Assembly (NCBI RefSeq): GCF_030295915.1
Contig: NZ_AP027361.1
Location: forward strand, 558,001-622,000
From: Thalassotalea sediminis
GTDB lineage: Bacteria > Pseudomonadota > Gammaproteobacteria > Enterobacterales > Alteromonadaceae
Reading direction: 5' to 3'
Length of the DNA: 64,000 nt
Both the position numbers and the translations under genes were made by a program. Below, one piece after another: positions 1 to 9,549 of the stretch (position 1 is its first letter; every line of letters begins with the position of its first letter). The notes beneath the pieces were generated by a model. The model saw only the letters and a program-made list of their open reading frames with translations. It searched no databases and had not been told where the DNA came from.

Positions 1-2
1 TC

Positions 3-1343
3 CTATGGATGCAGGGAGCAGAAAGGAATGCGGCAGAACAGGCAATTAATCGTGCAACGTATATGGGAAAACACGATATGCTAACTGGCGCACTAAATCG
101 TGAACAAGTTATTGAAAACATCCCTTCAGCCATTGAAGCGGCTGTAAATAAAAGACTTAAACTGGCCATATACCTTATTGATCTAAAAAGGTTTAAGTTT
201 ATAAATGACACCTACGGTTTGAAAATAGGTGATTTGGTGTTAGGGAAAGTCGCTAAGCGGTTGAAACAAAGTATATTACTACCACAAGTTGTGGGACGTA
301 TAAGTGGTGACTCATTTGTCTTTGCTATTGAAATAGGTGACGAGGGCCAATTAGAAAAAGCTGCTCAACATATACATGACGTTATCTCACGCGCTTATCG
401 AGTTAATAATCAAGAAATACATTTACAGGCAAGTGTTGGTTATTGTTTATCGCCTCAAGATGGAGACGATGCGGAAAATTTATTGCACAAGGCTAATTTA
501 GCACTATTTCGCGCTGAAAATCGTAATATTCCAAGTATGCGTTATTCAACGGGCATGCAAGCAGATGGGAGCCATTTACCTGCTGCTGAAAAAGCAATTC
601 GATTGGGTATTCAAAACAATGAGTTTTTGTTGTATTTTCAACCGCAATTAAACCTTGTTAGTAATCGTATTGAAGGCGTTGAAGCGTTGGTGCGTTGGCA
701 ACATCCAGAACGTGGATTGTTGCAACCAGACCAGTTTTTACCTGATTTTGAAGCACTAGCATTAAATAGTGAGCTTGACGGTTATGTTTTAGAGCTTGCT
801 TGTCAAAAGCTCGCTCACTGGTATCTGAATTATAAACGACGTATTACGATTGCCGTAAATGTCAGTGCTGCTGAATTCCAAGACCCAACCTTAGTATCAA
901 AAATTCAAGGGCTATTGTTAAAGTACGATATTCCTTCTAAATATCTTGAATTAGAGATAACTGAAAATGTTGTTATTACCGATATTGAATCAGCCATGGA
1001 TACGATTGTAACCTTACAAAATATGGGCATTAAGGTGTCGATTGATGATTTTGGTACAGGGTACTCGTCGTTATCTTATTTACGTGAACTTCCTATTGAT
1101 AAAATAAAAATCGATCGCAGTTTTATTACCGACTTTGCGCGTAATGACTCAGATCTGACTATTGTTAAGTCGATGATTAAACTATCACACGGTTTAGGTA
1201 AAAGGGTACTTGCCGAAGGTGTAGAAAGCCAAGAGCAATTAGAATTGTTGAGAAAGCTAGGCTGTGATGCTGTGCAAGGTTTTTATATTAATCGACCGTT
1301 AACTGAAGACGCGCTCATTAAACAATTCTCTCGCCGTAGCTAA
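3..1343 (+). CDS. GGDEF-EAL domain protein, likely c-di-GMP phosphodiesterase (5' partial)
   Basis: The reading frame is open to the left edge (codons before the first Met at 9 are Leu-Trp), so the N-terminus, probably a sensor region, lies outside the window. A GGDEF domain fills about residues 20-175; its signature is degenerate (RISGDSF, not GGDEF), so cyclase activity is doubtful. The EAL domain (about 190-440) looks intact: EGVEALVRW, NVSAAEF, LELEITE, DDFGTGYSSLSYL, KIKIDRSF and AEGVES, covering the usual metal-binding and catalytic residues. The likely role is hydrolysis of cyclic di-GMP, with the GGDEF half perhaps regulatory. The sensor input and any membrane anchor cannot be seen. 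The gene stands alone, followed by an independently transcribed chemoreceptor. Confidence 0.9.
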   Translation, partial: LWMQGAERNAAEQAINRATYMGKHDMLTGALNREQVIENIPSAIEAAVNKRLKLAIYLIDLKRFKFINDTYGLKIGDLVLGKVAKRLKQSILLPQVVGRISGDSFVFAIEIGDEGQLEKAAQHIHDVISRAYRVNNQEIHLQASVGYCLSPQDGDDAENLLHKANLALFRAENRNIPSMRYSTGMQADGSHLPAAEKAIRLGIQNNEFLLYFQPQLNLVSNRIEGVEALVRWQHPERGLLQPDQFLPDFEALALNSELDGYVLELACQKLAHWYLNYKRRITIAVNVSAAEFQDPTLVSKIQGLLLKYDIPSKYLELEITENVVITDIESAMDTIVTLQNMGIKVSIDDFGTGYSSLSYLRELPIDKIKIDRSFITDFARNDSDLTIVKSMIKLSHGLGKRVLAEGVESQEQLELLRKLGCDAVQGFYINRPLTEDALIKQFSRRS

Positions 1344-1386
1344 TATGTAAAAAAGTTAAAAAAACACTCTGATTTTTTTAACTTTT

Positions 1387-1394
1387 GCCGATAA
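1387..1394 (+). promoter_or_regulatory. FliA (sigma-28)-like -10 element upstream of the chemoreceptor
   Basis: GCCGATAA matches the enterobacterial sigma-28 -10 consensus at all eight positions and lies 57 bases before the chemoreceptor ATG. The region at -35 (TCTGATTT, 11 bases upstream) matches TAAAGTTT at only four of eight positions. Chemoreceptor genes are commonly FliA-dependent, so the context fits. The call is inference from motif and context. Confidence 0.45.
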
Positions 1395-1451
1395 TGTCTA
1401 TACTTACTTTTTAGAAGTCTCTTTTCTTAATACCATCAAAGGGTTGTATCT

Positions 1452-3305
1452 ATGCTGATTAAACACAAGCTAATTGCCAATACCTCAATACTTGGCTTAG
1501 CAATGTTATTTATGCTGCTACTCATATCTTATACCGAATCGTCATTGGAAGGGGACATTGAAGTTGCCAGAACGATAGGTAGCATTGAAGTGTCAGTTTT
1601 ACAATTGCGTCGTCATGAAAAGGATTTTCTCGCCCGTAAGGATATCAAGTACAATGATAAGTTCGATAAAACCTATCAAAAATTAATGGCTGATATTAAT
1701 CAGCTAGCACAGCTTTTAAGTGAAGATAGTCCGCCAGAAGTTGACAGAATGCGCAGTGTAATTATTGATTATGAGAAGCACTTTAAAAACATGATCGCAG
1801 CACAACAGCGTATAGGGCTCAGCCCAACAGATGGATTATACGGTAAATTGCGAGCCTCGGTACATAATGTTGAGGAACTGATTGGTGATAAAGACCACCA
1901 AATGTTAAGCATGATGTTGCAGTTACGCCGCAATGAAAAGGACTTCATGCTTCGTATAGATGATAAATATATAAACCGTTGGAATGATAATGCGCAGGAC
2001 TTTGTAAATTACGTCAATAATAGCGATTTAGCGGCTAATACTAAGACGCAAATCGTCGATAGTATTAGCACTTATCAGGCATCATTTAAAGCCTTAACAG
2101 ATGCACAGCGTGAATTAGGTTTTAAGGCTGATTTAGGTTTGATGGGCAAGATGCGCGCAGCGGTACATCAAGTCGATAAAAATTTACTCTCCTTAGTTGA
2201 TACAAGTAAAAAGTTGGTTGACAGTCATACTGATTTTGTCGGCAAGGTGTCAGTAGGCGTATTTGCGACGGTACTTGTTTTTGGTATAGGGTTTACCTAT
2301 TTCATGAGTAAATCGATTTTAGATGGTGTTAATAATCTTAAAAATACCATGAACCGTGTTGCTGAAACGAAAAACCTCTCTATTAAAGTGGAAACAACAG
2401 AAAATGATGAGTTGGCAGAGGTTGCTAGAGTGTTTAATACTATGATTGGCAGCTTTAGAAATCTCATTATTGAGGTTAATCATTCGGTAGATACGGTAAA
2501 TACCGCGACGCGAAATTTATCGGAGAATATCCATAAGGCGAATGAAGGCGTAGATACGCAAGTACAGCAGACAGATCTTGTTGCTACCGCGGTGACTGAA
2601 ATGGTAGCGACCGTTGAAGAAATTGCTAAAAATACCCATGATGCAGCAGGTAAAGCCGAAACTACTCATGAAAATGCGCAAAAAGGTAAGGCGGGAGTGG
2701 AGTCGACTATTGGGCAAATTGATCATCTGTCTGCAACCTTACTGGAATCAGAAAATGTGGTGCAAGAACTCGCGAAAGATAGTGACACGATAGGTTCAGT
2801 ATTAGATGTTATTCGTGGCATTGCCGAGCAAACTAATTTACTGGCTTTAAACGCGGCGATAGAAGCTGCTCGCGCTGGTGAACAAGGGCGTGGCTTTGCG
2901 GTAGTTGCTGATGAGGTCAGAACGTTAGCGAGTCGAACGCAAGATTCTACACAAGAAATTGAAGGGATTATTACTTCGTTGCAGGCGCGAACTAAAGATA
3001 TTGTTTCGCATATGGCTGCTTGTAGAACACAAGGACAAGAAAGTGCCGATCAAGCAGCGTCTGCTGGTCAAATGCTTGAAGAGATTACGCTTGATGTTTC
3101 CACGATTATGGACATGAATACCGCGATTGCAAGCGCGATACAGCAGCAAAGTGCCGTAGCTCAAGAAGTCAATCAACATGTGGTGATGATCCGCGATGTT
3201 GCTGAAGAAGCAGGTAATGCCGCGACACAAAATGCACAAATGAGCGAAGAAGTATCCCAGCAAGCTAATGTACTTGATAAAGAGGTTAATCAGTTTAGCG
3301 TTTAA
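1452..3305 (+). CDS. Methyl-accepting chemotaxis protein with HBM sensor domain
   Basis: This is a 617-residue transmembrane chemoreceptor. There is a first membrane helix at about residues 8-28, a large all-helical periplasmic region, a second membrane helix at about 265-287, a HAMP segment, and a cytoplasmic signalling domain. The hairpin tip carries the classical [20 protein letters not shown] motif followed by [12 protein letters not shown]. The periplasmic part has two related stretches ([16 protein letters not shown] and [16 protein letters not shown]), typical of the helical bimodular (HBM) domain of McpS-type receptors, some of which bind organic acids. The ligand here is unknown. No C-terminal CheR-tethering pentapeptide is seen. 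A FliA-like -10 element precedes the gene and a terminator follows. Confidence 0.93.
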   Translation: MLIKHKLIANTSILGLAMLFMLLLISYTESSLEGDIEVARTIGSIEVSVLQLRRHEKDFLARKDIKYNDKFDKTYQKLMADINQLAQLLSEDSPPEVDRMRSVIIDYEKHFKNMIAAQQRIGLSPTDGLYGKLRASVHNVEELIGDKDHQMLSMMLQLRRNEKDFMLRIDDKYINRWNDNAQDFVNYVNNSDLAANTKTQIVDSISTYQASFKALTDAQRELGFKADLGLMGKMRAAVHQVDKNLLSLVDTSKKLVDSHTDFVGKVSVGVFATVLVFGIGFTYFMSKSILDGVNNLKNTMNRVAETKNLSIKVETTENDELAEVARVFNTMIGSFRNLIIEVNHSVDTVNTATRNLSENIHKANEGVDTQVQQTDLVATAVTEMVATVEEIAKNTHDAAGKAETTHENAQKGKAGVESTIGQIDHLSATLLESENVVQELAKDSDTIGSVLDVIRGIAEQTNLLALNAAIEAARAGEQGRGFAVVADEVRTLASRTQDSTQEIEGIITSLQARTKDIVSHMAACRTQGQESADQAASAGQMLEEITLDVSTIMDMNTAIASAIQQQSAVAQEVNQHVVMIRDVAEEAGNAATQNAQMSEEVSQQANVLDKEVNQFSV

Positions 3306-3325
3306 TAATGATTTTACATGTTTAT

Positions 3326-3358
3326 AAAAAAACCTAAGCTAATGCTTAGGTTTTTTTT
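3326..3358. terminator. Bidirectional terminator between the chemoreceptor and hslU
   Basis: A 9-bp stem (AACCTAAGC / GCTTAGGTT) with a TAAT loop is flanked by an A run on the left and eight T's on the right. It can therefore serve both convergent genes. Confidence 0.9.
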
Positions 3359-3380
3359 ATCATAGAAATAACAGGATGTT

Positions 3381-4709
3381 TTATAAAATAAAGCGGCTAA
3401 GGTCTTCATCTTGCACAACGTCATTAAGTGTTTTAGTGACATATGCTTCATCAATAACCACTGTTTCACCGTGTCTATCGTTGGCAGAGTATGACAACTC
3501 TTCAGTCAAGCGTTCCATCATAGTATGTAATCTACGAGCACCAATATTCTCTGTAGATTCATTAACTTGCCAAGCTGCTTTAGCAATTGCTTGAATGCCG
3601 TCTTCGCTAAATGATAAGTCAACGCCTTCCGTTGCCAGTAGAGCAATGTATTGTTCAGTTAAAGAAGCATTTGGTTCTGTTAAAATACGAACAAAGTCAT
3701 TGGTTGTTAATGCTTGTAACTCAACACGAATAGGCAGTCGTCCTTGTAATTCAGGGATTAGGTCTGATGGTTTTGCCATTTGAAAAGCACCGGAAGCAAT
3801 AAATAAGATATGATCGGTTTTCACCATACCATGCTTCGTTGATACGGTAGAGCCTTCTACAAGAGGCAATAGATCACGTTGAACACCTTCACGAGATACA
3901 TCTGGGCCAGATGAGTCTCCACGCTTACAGATTTTGTCAATTTCATCAACAAAAACAATTCCGTTTTGTTCTACAGCTTCTAATGCTTTAACTTTTATAT
4001 CTTCTTGATCTACAATTTTCGCGGCTTCTTCTTCTTGTAATGACTTAAATGCATCTTTAATTTTCAACTTTCGCTTTTTGGTTTTTTCCGGCGATAGGTT
4101 CTGAAACATATTTTGCAACTGCGAGGTCATGTCTTCCATGCCCGGCGGAGCCATTATTTCTACGCCAACTTGCGGTGCGGCAAGATCTAATTCAATTTCT
4201 TTATCGTCAAGTTTGCCTTCACGTAGTTTTTTACGAAATATTTGTCTTGTTGAAGTGTTTTCTGAATTTTCTTCGTTACCAAAAGTATCACGTGCTGGCG
4301 GAAGCAGTACATCTAGAATGCGCTCTTCTGCACGTTCTTCAGCAAGATGTTTAACGCGAGCCATTTCTTGCTCTTTGGTCATTTTAAATGCCATATCAGC
4401 GAGGTCGCGAATAATGGTTTCTACTTCTTTACCAACATAACCTACTTCAGTAAATTTCGTTGCTTCAACTTTAATAAAAGGTGCATTCGCTAATTTAGCT
4501 AATCGGCGGGCAATTTCTGTTTTGCCCACACCTGTTGGGCCAATCATAAGAATGTTTTTAGGTGTTACTTCTTGACGTAGCTCATCGTTTAATTGCATGC
4601 GTCGCCATCGATTTCTCAGTGCAATTGCAACAGCGCGTTTAGCATCTGATTGACCAATGATATGGCTATCTAGTTCATGTACGATTTCGCGAGGGGTCAT
4701 ATTAGACAT
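3381..4709 (-). CDS. hslU: ATP-dependent protease ATPase subunit HslU (ClpY)
   Basis: AAA+ unfoldase of the HslUV (ClpYQ) protease in the cytoplasm. It is 442 residues, the normal length. The Walker A motif is [15 protein letters not shown] near residue 57, Walker B is [11 protein letters not shown] near 250, and the inserted I domain lies between them (about 110-240, charged and helical). The C-terminus EDLSRFIL matches the conserved tail that docks into HslV and activates it. The gene begins 20 bases after the hslV stop, so the two are co-transcribed from the sigma-32 promoter upstream of hslV. The protease degrades misfolded and regulatory proteins during heat stress. Confidence 0.98.
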   Translation of the reverse strand: MSNMTPREIVHELDSHIIGQSDAKRAVAIALRNRWRRMQLNDELRQEVTPKNILMIGPTGVGKTEIARRLAKLANAPFIKVEATKFTEVGYVGKEVETIIRDLADMAFKMTKEQEMARVKHLAEERAEERILDVLLPPARDTFGNEENSENTSTRQIFRKKLREGKLDDKEIELDLAAPQVGVEIMAPPGMEDMTSQLQNMFQNLSPEKTKKRKLKIKDAFKSLQEEEAAKIVDQEDIKVKALEAVEQNGIVFVDEIDKICKRGDSSGPDVSREGVQRDLLPLVEGSTVSTKHGMVKTDHILFIASGAFQMAKPSDLIPELQGRLPIRVELQALTTNDFVRILTEPNASLTEQYIALLATEGVDLSFSEDGIQAIAKAAWQVNESTENIGARRLHTMMERLTEELSYSANDRHGETVVIDEAYVTKTLNDVVQDEDLSRFIL

Positions 4710-4729
4710 AAAAGATTCCTTTACGCTGG

Positions 4730-5248
4730 TTATAGTTCATCTAAGGTGTAACTATGGTTTGTGAATACACAGATATCACCAGCGATTTTTAATGATTTTT
4801 CAACAATTTCTGTAGCGGTTAATTCGGTATTTTCTAATAATGCTGTGGCAGCTGCTTGAGCAAAGTTTCCGCCACTACCGATGGCGATTAAGTCGTTTTC
4901 AGGCTGAACAACGTCGCCGTTACCGGTAATAATTAATGATGCTGTCTCATCAGCTACGGCAAGCAGTGCTTCTAATTTTCGTAAAGCGCGATCACTTCTC
5001 CAGTCTTTTGCTAATTCCACGGCTGCCTTAGTCAAGTGGCCTTGATGCATTTCGAGTTTGCTTTCAAAGCGTTCAAATAAGGTAAAGGCGTCGGCGGTAC
5101 CACCAGCAAACCCTGCTAGTACTTTGTTGTTGTATAAACGACGAACTTTTTTGGCATTTCCTTTCATAACGGTGTTGCCTAAAGAAACTTGTCCGTCTCC
5201 ACCAATGGCAACTTTACCGTTTCTTCTCACTGATACTATTGTAGTCAC
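4730..5248 (-). CDS. hslV: ATP-dependent protease proteolytic subunit HslV (ClpQ)
   Basis: Threonine peptidase subunit, 172 residues. The sequence starts [11 protein letters not shown], so removal of Met exposes the catalytic Thr1. [13 protein letters not shown] and the [10 protein letters not shown] segment are conserved features of the family. It assembles as a double hexamer capped by HslU. It is the first gene of hslVU and has a sigma-32 promoter and a leader of roughly 80 bases that holds an inverted repeat. The order priA, ftsN, hslV, hslU is the same as in E. coli apart from the absence of cytR. Confidence 0.98.
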   Translation of the reverse strand: MTTIVSVRRNGKVAIGGDGQVSLGNTVMKGNAKKVRRLYNNKVLAGFAGGTADAFTLFERFESKLEMHQGHLTKAAVELAKDWRSDRALRKLEALLAVADETASLIITGNGDVVQPENDLIAIGSGGNFAQAAATALLENTELTATEIVEKSLKIAGDICVFTNHSYTLDEL

Positions 5249-5271
5249 GTTAAACCTCTAAAACGGGTGTA

Positions 5272-5316
5272 GCTAAAGTACGTTAATAATATGCATATCA
5301 CGCGATTAGCTTTAGC
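5272..5316 (-). repeat. Inverted repeat in the hslVU 5' leader
   Basis: GCTAAAG at 5272-5278 pairs with CTTTAGC at 5310-5316 across a 31-base loop, inside the predicted hslVU untranslated leader. In E. coli the hslVU leader also carries a stem-loop that affects transcript stability. The equivalence here is inference, and the stem is only 7 bp. Confidence 0.35.
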
Positions 5317-5335
5317 GAGTTAATTACATTGTAGT

Positions 5336-5365
5336 TAAAATGGGTACGCATGGGGATTTTTCAAG
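5336..5365 (-). promoter_or_regulatory. Sigma-32 (heat-shock) promoter of hslVU
   Basis: Read on the minus strand, CTTGAAA (5359-5365) is followed after 14 bases by CCCATTTTA (5336-5344). This is an almost perfect match to the RpoH consensus -35 and -10 elements. Transcription would start near 5330, about 80 bases before the hslV ATG. Heat-shock control of hslVU is well established in enterobacteria. Confidence 0.85.
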
Positions 5366-5379
5366 ATGATGATGTAATT

Positions 5380-5407
5380 AAGCCAAATAAGTTTATTTAT
5401 TTGGCTT
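5380..5407 (-). terminator. Hairpin upstream of the hslVU promoter
   Basis: An 11-bp perfect stem (AAGCCAAATAA / TTATTTGGCTT) has a 6-base loop. No clear U-tract follows on the minus strand. It lies between ftsN and the hslVU promoter, so it may reduce read-through from ftsN, but it could be a structural element of another kind. Confidence 0.45.
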
Positions 5408-5443
5408 AATAAAGTTAGCACATTAACGCTTATTGGCTGTTCA

Positions 5444-5477
5444 TTAAAAAGCGAAAAACATTAACAATGCTTTTTAA
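5444..5477 (-). terminator. Possible ftsN terminator hairpin
   Basis: TTAAAAAGC at 5444-5452 pairs with GCTTTTTAA at 5469-5477 over a 16-base loop, immediately after the ftsN stop codon. It is A/T-rich and moderately stable. A role as terminator is inferred from position. Confidence 0.4.
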
Positions 5478-5483
5478 TCGAAG

Positions 5484-6035
5484 TTAACGCCATAACCAAA
5501 CTTGACACGTGGTAATGCCATTTCCGCGTAATTTATGTTTATCGCGCTCAGCATCACGCTTTTTATCATAAGGGCCTAATGAAACTTTATGCCAGGTTCC
5601 ATTGCTGCCTGTTGAAGCGCTAATAGTCGAAGATAAACCAGCAAAAGCGATAGTTGCTTTCATTTTTTCTGCTTGTTGTTGCGTTCTAAATGAACCGCAT
5701 TGCATTTTCCATGGCCCTCTATCTTCAACTGTATATTCACCTGCGTCGACTTCTTTTTCTTGCAGTTGCTGCGGATAAGCCCATTTTTCTTTAGGTGGTT
5801 TAGGGAGCTCTGTTGCTTTTTTAGTGGCTTGCGTAGATGTCGTTGGTTTTACTTCCTCTGCGGGTTCAATATCTTTTATTGACCATAAAAAGTATCCAAA
5901 ACAGAGACAAGCGATAAGCGCACCAACGCCTATAAACTTTAATTTCGCAGGAGCAGGGTTAGACTCTGGCGCTTGCTTTTTCTTATATGGGTTCTTTTTG
6001 TTTTTTGTACGAGATACGTAATCTTGATGCGTCAT
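5484..6035 (-). CDS. ftsN: Cell division protein FtsN (SPOR domain)
   Basis: Bitopic inner-membrane divisome protein that triggers septal peptidoglycan synthesis. The N-terminus MTHQDYVSRT resembles the cytoplasmic FtsN start (E. coli MAQRDYVRR). One membrane helix lies at about residues 33-52. A short motif KEKWAYPQQL (W85, Y87) matches the essential E segment of E. coli FtsN (ERWRYIKEL). The C-terminal SPOR domain (about 103-183) binds glycans lacking stem peptides. At 183 residues it is much shorter than the 319 of E. coli because the Gln-rich linker is nearly absent. The gene sits between priA and hslVU as in E. coli. Confidence 0.92.
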   Translation of the reverse strand: MTHQDYVSRTKNKKNPYKKKQAPESNPAPAKLKFIGVGALIACLCFGYFLWSIKDIEPAEEVKPTTSTQATKKATELPKPPKEKWAYPQQLQEKEVDAGEYTVEDRGPWKMQCGSFRTQQQAEKMKATIAFAGLSSTISASTGSNGTWHKVSLGPYDKKRDAERDKHKLRGNGITTCQVWLWR

Positions 6036-6200
6036 TTGTTTACTGCGTAATAACTGGAACTAAAAACTCTCAATAACTCATTGTAACTGAGCAAGTAAAA
6101 ATTCAAAGCACTATTGAAGAATAATAAGCCTTATTTTTTGCTTTTAAGCAATGTCTGATAAAGATCACTTAAAAACAGTGGCCAACGACTAGCATCCGTG

Positions 6201-8411
6201 TTACCAACTCAAATCTATCGGATCAACATCGATAGACCACCGTACTTTAGTATTCAAATCATTTTCTTCAACGGCTGAAAGTATGGTCAATATGCCTTGA
6301 TGAAGTACTTTACGAGAATCTGCTTGCACCAACAAGTGAAAACGAAATTTACCTGCTTTTTTTTCCATTGCTGCGGGCATAGGTCCTGCGAGGTTACACG
6401 GAAGAGAAAGCTGACTAATAGACCGTAAAAATTGTTCTGGTAGATAGGGTGTATTTGCTTCTGCACGTATTAGTGCTTGAAAGCTATAAGGCGGTAATTT
6501 TGCCCATTGCCGTTCTTGTAAACCTGTTTTTGCAAATTCAGTATATCCTTGATTTACCAACTGGTGCAGTAACGGGTGTTGAGGATATTGAGTTTGAATT
6601 AATACTGTTCCAGGTTTACTTGCACGTCCAGCACGGCCTGCAACTTGTTCTAGTAATTGTGCCATATGCTCTGCTGCTCGATAATCAACACTAAACAAAG
6701 CACCGTCAATATCTAACATAACGACAAGAGTGACATCAGGGAAATGATGGCCTTTTGCTAACATTTGCGTGCCAATAAGGATGTGATGTTGCTTTTCGGC
6801 GACTTGTTCTAAACGTTTACTTAATTCACCTTTTCGCCGCGTGCTATCTCGATCAATTCTAACGACGCTGTGGTCGGTAAACTGTTCACTAAGCCATTGC
6901 TCTACTTGTTCAGTACCTTGGCCGACCGGGTTAATGCGAACACTGCCACAATCAGGGCATTGTTTTGGAATGCGTTTTTGACTATTACAATGATGACAGA
7001 TCAACAACCCTTGTGCCTTGTGTAACGTATAAGGACGATTGCATCGTTGGCAATCAGCCACCCAGTGGCACTCTTTACAGTTTATTGCCGGTGAAAAGCC
7101 TCTTCGATTGATAAACACCAGTACTTGTTCGTCTTTGGCTAGTGTGTGTTTTATTGCGCTAATGGTTGCAGGGGTTAATCCTGAAGATAGTGGTTGGCTA
7201 TTAACATCAATAAGTTTTAGCGATGCAGGCACACTATTGCCCGGCCGTTCAGTTAGTTGATGATAATGGTATTTACCCGTGTTTGCATTGGCTAAAGATT
7301 CAAAACTTGGTGTAGCACTACCTAGCACAATCGGTATGTTTTGCTGCCTTGCTCTTAAAATCGCGATATCTCTTCCGTGATAACGAAAACTGTCTTGTTG
7401 TTTAAAAGATGGATCATGCTCTTCATCGACAATAATCATCCCTAAATGACGACAAGGCGTAAAAACAGCTGAACGAGTACCTATTATAATTGCAGCGTTT
7501 CCTTGCTTTGCTTGTAGCCATGTGGCAAACCTCTCTTTGTCGTTTAGCCCTGAATGATGAAGGAAAACAGGTACGTTGAATCTTTGCTCAAAGCGCGCAA
7601 GCATTTGAGGTGTTAGTCCTATTTCAGGCACTAGTACCAATATTTGCTGGTTTTGCGCAAGTACGGGTTCCATTGCTTGAAGGTAAACCTCAGTTTTTCC
7701 ACTGCCAGTAATGCCATGTAATAAATGACTTTGAAAGGTCGTTTTTCCTTGAGATATTGCTGCAACCGCTAATGCTTGTTCCGTTGATAGTGTTAATCTA
7801 TCTGCGGAATTTAAATCAGCTTCTTTCCAAGTAAAGGTTTTGGGGATTACTTCAGTGGCATTAATGAGTTGTTTGTTTTCTAGTGCCGTGAGTTGCTGTT
7901 TACTATAACCAAGCGTTCTTAGTTCAGGCCAAGTAATGTTTTTATGTTTGTCGATCAGTGATAGCAAGGCTGCTTGTTTTATGGCTCTTTTCTTTGTTAG
8001 TTTTTCCAAAGCAAGTGTTATATCTTGCGAGGTTTGCCAAGCGAGTGTTTTTTCAATTTTAACGGGGGATATTTGACGTAACAATACCGGCAATGCATGT
8101 TGAAAGACCTCGCCGATAGGATGTTGATAATAGTTAGCAGTTAACGTTAATAGTTTAATAAGTTCTGCTGGAATGGCATTTTCTGGGTTTACACGAGATA
8201 TAATTGACTTAAGTTTTTGCTGTTCGATATTCATTGGACATTCTGTTTGAATGCTCGTAACAACACCAATTACTTGTCGATGGCCAAATGGCACAAGCAC
8301 TTGTTCTCCGATCGTAATATCGGTTGTGAGCAAAGGCAATGGGACTATATAAGTAAAGTGCTGCCGCAGCGGTACCGGTATAGCAACTTGAACAAGAAAA
8401 CAATCAGACAA
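6201..8411 (-). CDS. priA: Primosomal replication restart helicase PriA
   Basis: Superfamily 2 3'-to-5' DNA helicase that loads the replisome at stalled forks. It has 736 residues, full length. There is an N-terminal DNA-binding wing (about 1-180), a Walker A motif GITGSGKTEVYLQ, the DEAH-type box IVDEEHDPSFKQQ, and the zinc-binding Cys cluster (CKEC, CQRC, CHHC, CPDC) inserted before the second helicase lobe. QVAGRAGR is the arginine-finger motif VI. It is encoded divergently from rpmE. Another primosome component, PriB, is encoded at 44245-44550. Confidence 0.98.
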   Translation of the reverse strand: MSDCFLVQVAIPVPLRQHFTYIVPLPLLTTDITIGEQVLVPFGHRQVIGVVTSIQTECPMNIEQQKLKSIISRVNPENAIPAELIKLLTLTANYYQHPIGEVFQHALPVLLRQISPVKIEKTLAWQTSQDITLALEKLTKKRAIKQAALLSLIDKHKNITWPELRTLGYSKQQLTALENKQLINATEVIPKTFTWKEADLNSADRLTLSTEQALAVAAISQGKTTFQSHLLHGITGSGKTEVYLQAMEPVLAQNQQILVLVPEIGLTPQMLARFEQRFNVPVFLHHSGLNDKERFATWLQAKQGNAAIIIGTRSAVFTPCRHLGMIIVDEEHDPSFKQQDSFRYHGRDIAILRARQQNIPIVLGSATPSFESLANANTGKYHYHQLTERPGNSVPASLKLIDVNSQPLSSGLTPATISAIKHTLAKDEQVLVFINRRGFSPAINCKECHWVADCQRCNRPYTLHKAQGLLICHHCNSQKRIPKQCPDCGSVRINPVGQGTEQVEQWLSEQFTDHSVVRIDRDSTRRKGELSKRLEQVAEKQHHILIGTQMLAKGHHFPDVTLVVMLDIDGALFSVDYRAAEHMAQLLEQVAGRAGRASKPGTVLIQTQYPQHPLLHQLVNQGYTEFAKTGLQERQWAKLPPYSFQALIRAEANTPYLPEQFLRSISQLSLPCNLAGPMPAAMEKKAGKFRFHLLVQADSRKVLHQGILTILSAVEENDLNTKVRWSIDVDPIDLSW

Positions 8412-8519
8412 GGGAAAAAACTATATCAATAAATAGAACTTATATTTTGCGCATTATTATCCGTGATGCCAAGTGATAAATTATTTGGTTATTTTTTCGC
8501 TAATTTGTCGTAATTTAAC

Positions 8520-8548
8520 TTGAATAGCGATAGTTAATCCCTTATTAT
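8520..8548 (+). promoter_or_regulatory. Sigma-70 promoter of rpmE
   Basis: TTGAAT (8520-8525) and TATTAT (8543-8548) are separated by 17 bases and match the consensus at 4/6 and 5/6 positions. The predicted leader is about 80 bases. Confidence 0.55.
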
Positions 8549-8633
8549 TCGCCCCCATTATTTTTAACGCGTATGGTGCTTAGCGAAGTAGGTTCGACTA
8601 AGTGGCGATACGGCCTATATTTAGAGGTTGTCC

Positions 8634-8846
8634 ATGAAAGACGGTATTCACCCTAACTACGTAGAGATCAAGGCTAATTGTTCTTGTGGTAACGTAATTA
8701 ACACTCGTTCAACAGTTGCAAAAGATCTTCATCTTGATGTATGTTCAGAATGTCATCCATTCTACACTGGTAAGCAAAAAGCTGCTGAAACTGGTGGCCG
8801 TGTTGATAAATTCAACAAACGTTTTGGTGCATTAAGCAAGAAATAA
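8634..8846 (+). CDS. rpmE: 50S ribosomal protein L31, zinc-binding type
   Basis: Ribosomal large-subunit protein of 70 residues. The zinc ligands are present (CSCGN and [13 protein letters not shown]), which identifies the C+ RpmE form rather than the zinc-independent ykgM type. The start is the ATG at 8634, preceded by AGAGG; an in-frame TTG six bases upstream is not needed and is not part of the family's N-terminus (MKDGIHP). The gene is monocistronic, with its own promoter and terminator. Confidence 0.97.
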   Translation: MKDGIHPNYVEIKANCSCGNVINTRSTVAKDLHLDVCSECHPFYTGKQKAAETGGRVDKFNKRFGALSKK

Positions 8847-8867
8847 GCTTGATAACCCATATGTTTG

Positions 8868-8896
8868 AAAAAAGCGCCTTAGTGGCGCTTTTTTTA
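8868..8896 (+). terminator. rpmE terminator
   Basis: An 8-bp stem AAAGCGCC / GGCGCTTT (8871-8878 and 8884-8891) has a 5-base loop and is followed by a T run. Confidence 0.9.
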
Positions 8897-8978
8897 TATC
8901 TAAAAATAAATTTTATTTTTAAACCCTTTATGAACATACTGCATCTAATTAATTAAACAGCTATTTCGGAATAAGTTT

Positions 8979-9545
8979 TTGAGTAATTCGCAAGTTATTG
9001 ATGCTCAGCAACGTTTTCTCCCTGATCAGGATGGAGAGTTGGTCGCACAAGCGCAGCGTGGTGAGCAGCACGCTTTTTTACAATTGTATCAACGGCATTA
9101 TAAACGTGTTTACGCACTTTGTTGGCGTATGCTAGCAGATAAAGATAGCGCCGAAGATGCCTGCCAAGAAGTTTTTGTACAGCTATGGCAGAAAATTAAA
9201 AATTTCCGTGGTGATAGTAAGTTTTCAACGTGGCTACACAGTGTCGCGACAAATGTTGTATTAGGGCATATTCGTAAGCAAAAAACGTGGATACAACGTG
9301 TTTTTAGTATAGAAGAAAAATATGTTGAGGAACAATCTGCCACGATGTCTGATCAAGCAGAAGTAAGCTTGCTTGATCAGAAGATACAGCAATTACCAGA
9401 ACGTGCACGTATTGTTTTTGTGCTCTTCGCCGTAGAAGGATATCGGCATGAAGAGATTGCAAATATGATGGGCATGGCTGTTGGGTCGAGTAAGGCGCAA
9501 TACCATCGGGCTAAAACATTGTTAAAAGAAGCATTAAGTGAGTAG
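8979..9545 (+). CDS. ECF-family RNA polymerase sigma factor
   Basis: Sigma-70 family protein of 188 residues with region 2 (LYQRHYKRVYALCWRML, then AEDACQEVFVQLW) and region 4 (LPERARIVFVLFAVEGYRHEEIA, a helix-turn-helix). The region 3 domain is missing, as in extracytoplasmic-function sigmas. No in-frame ATG precedes region 2, so the start is likely the TTG at 8979. GGA at 8968-8970 is the only purine-rich sequence upstream. It is co-transcribed with an anti-sigma factor gene and a DUF4097 gene, a common arrangement. The inducing signal is unknown. It is not rpoE itself: no rseABC genes follow. Confidence 0.9.
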   Translation: MSNSQVIDAQQRFLPDQDGELVAQAQRGEQHAFLQLYQRHYKRVYALCWRMLADKDSAEDACQEVFVQLWQKIKNFRGDSKFSTWLHSVATNVVLGHIRKQKTWIQRVFSIEEKYVEEQSATMSDQAEVSLLDQKIQQLPERARIVFVLFAVEGYRHEEIANMMGMAVGSSKAQYHRAKTLLKEALSE

Positions 9546-9549
9546 TAGC

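Noticed and set aside
2925..3263. Minus-strand ORF opposite the chemoreceptor signalling domain
   Set aside because: It is Cys- and Arg-rich, without start signals, and opposite a highly conserved domain.
4129..4440. Plus-strand ORF of 103 residues inside hslU
   Set aside because: It is antisense to a strongly conserved coding region, has a Ser/Arg-rich low-complexity translation and no ribosome site.
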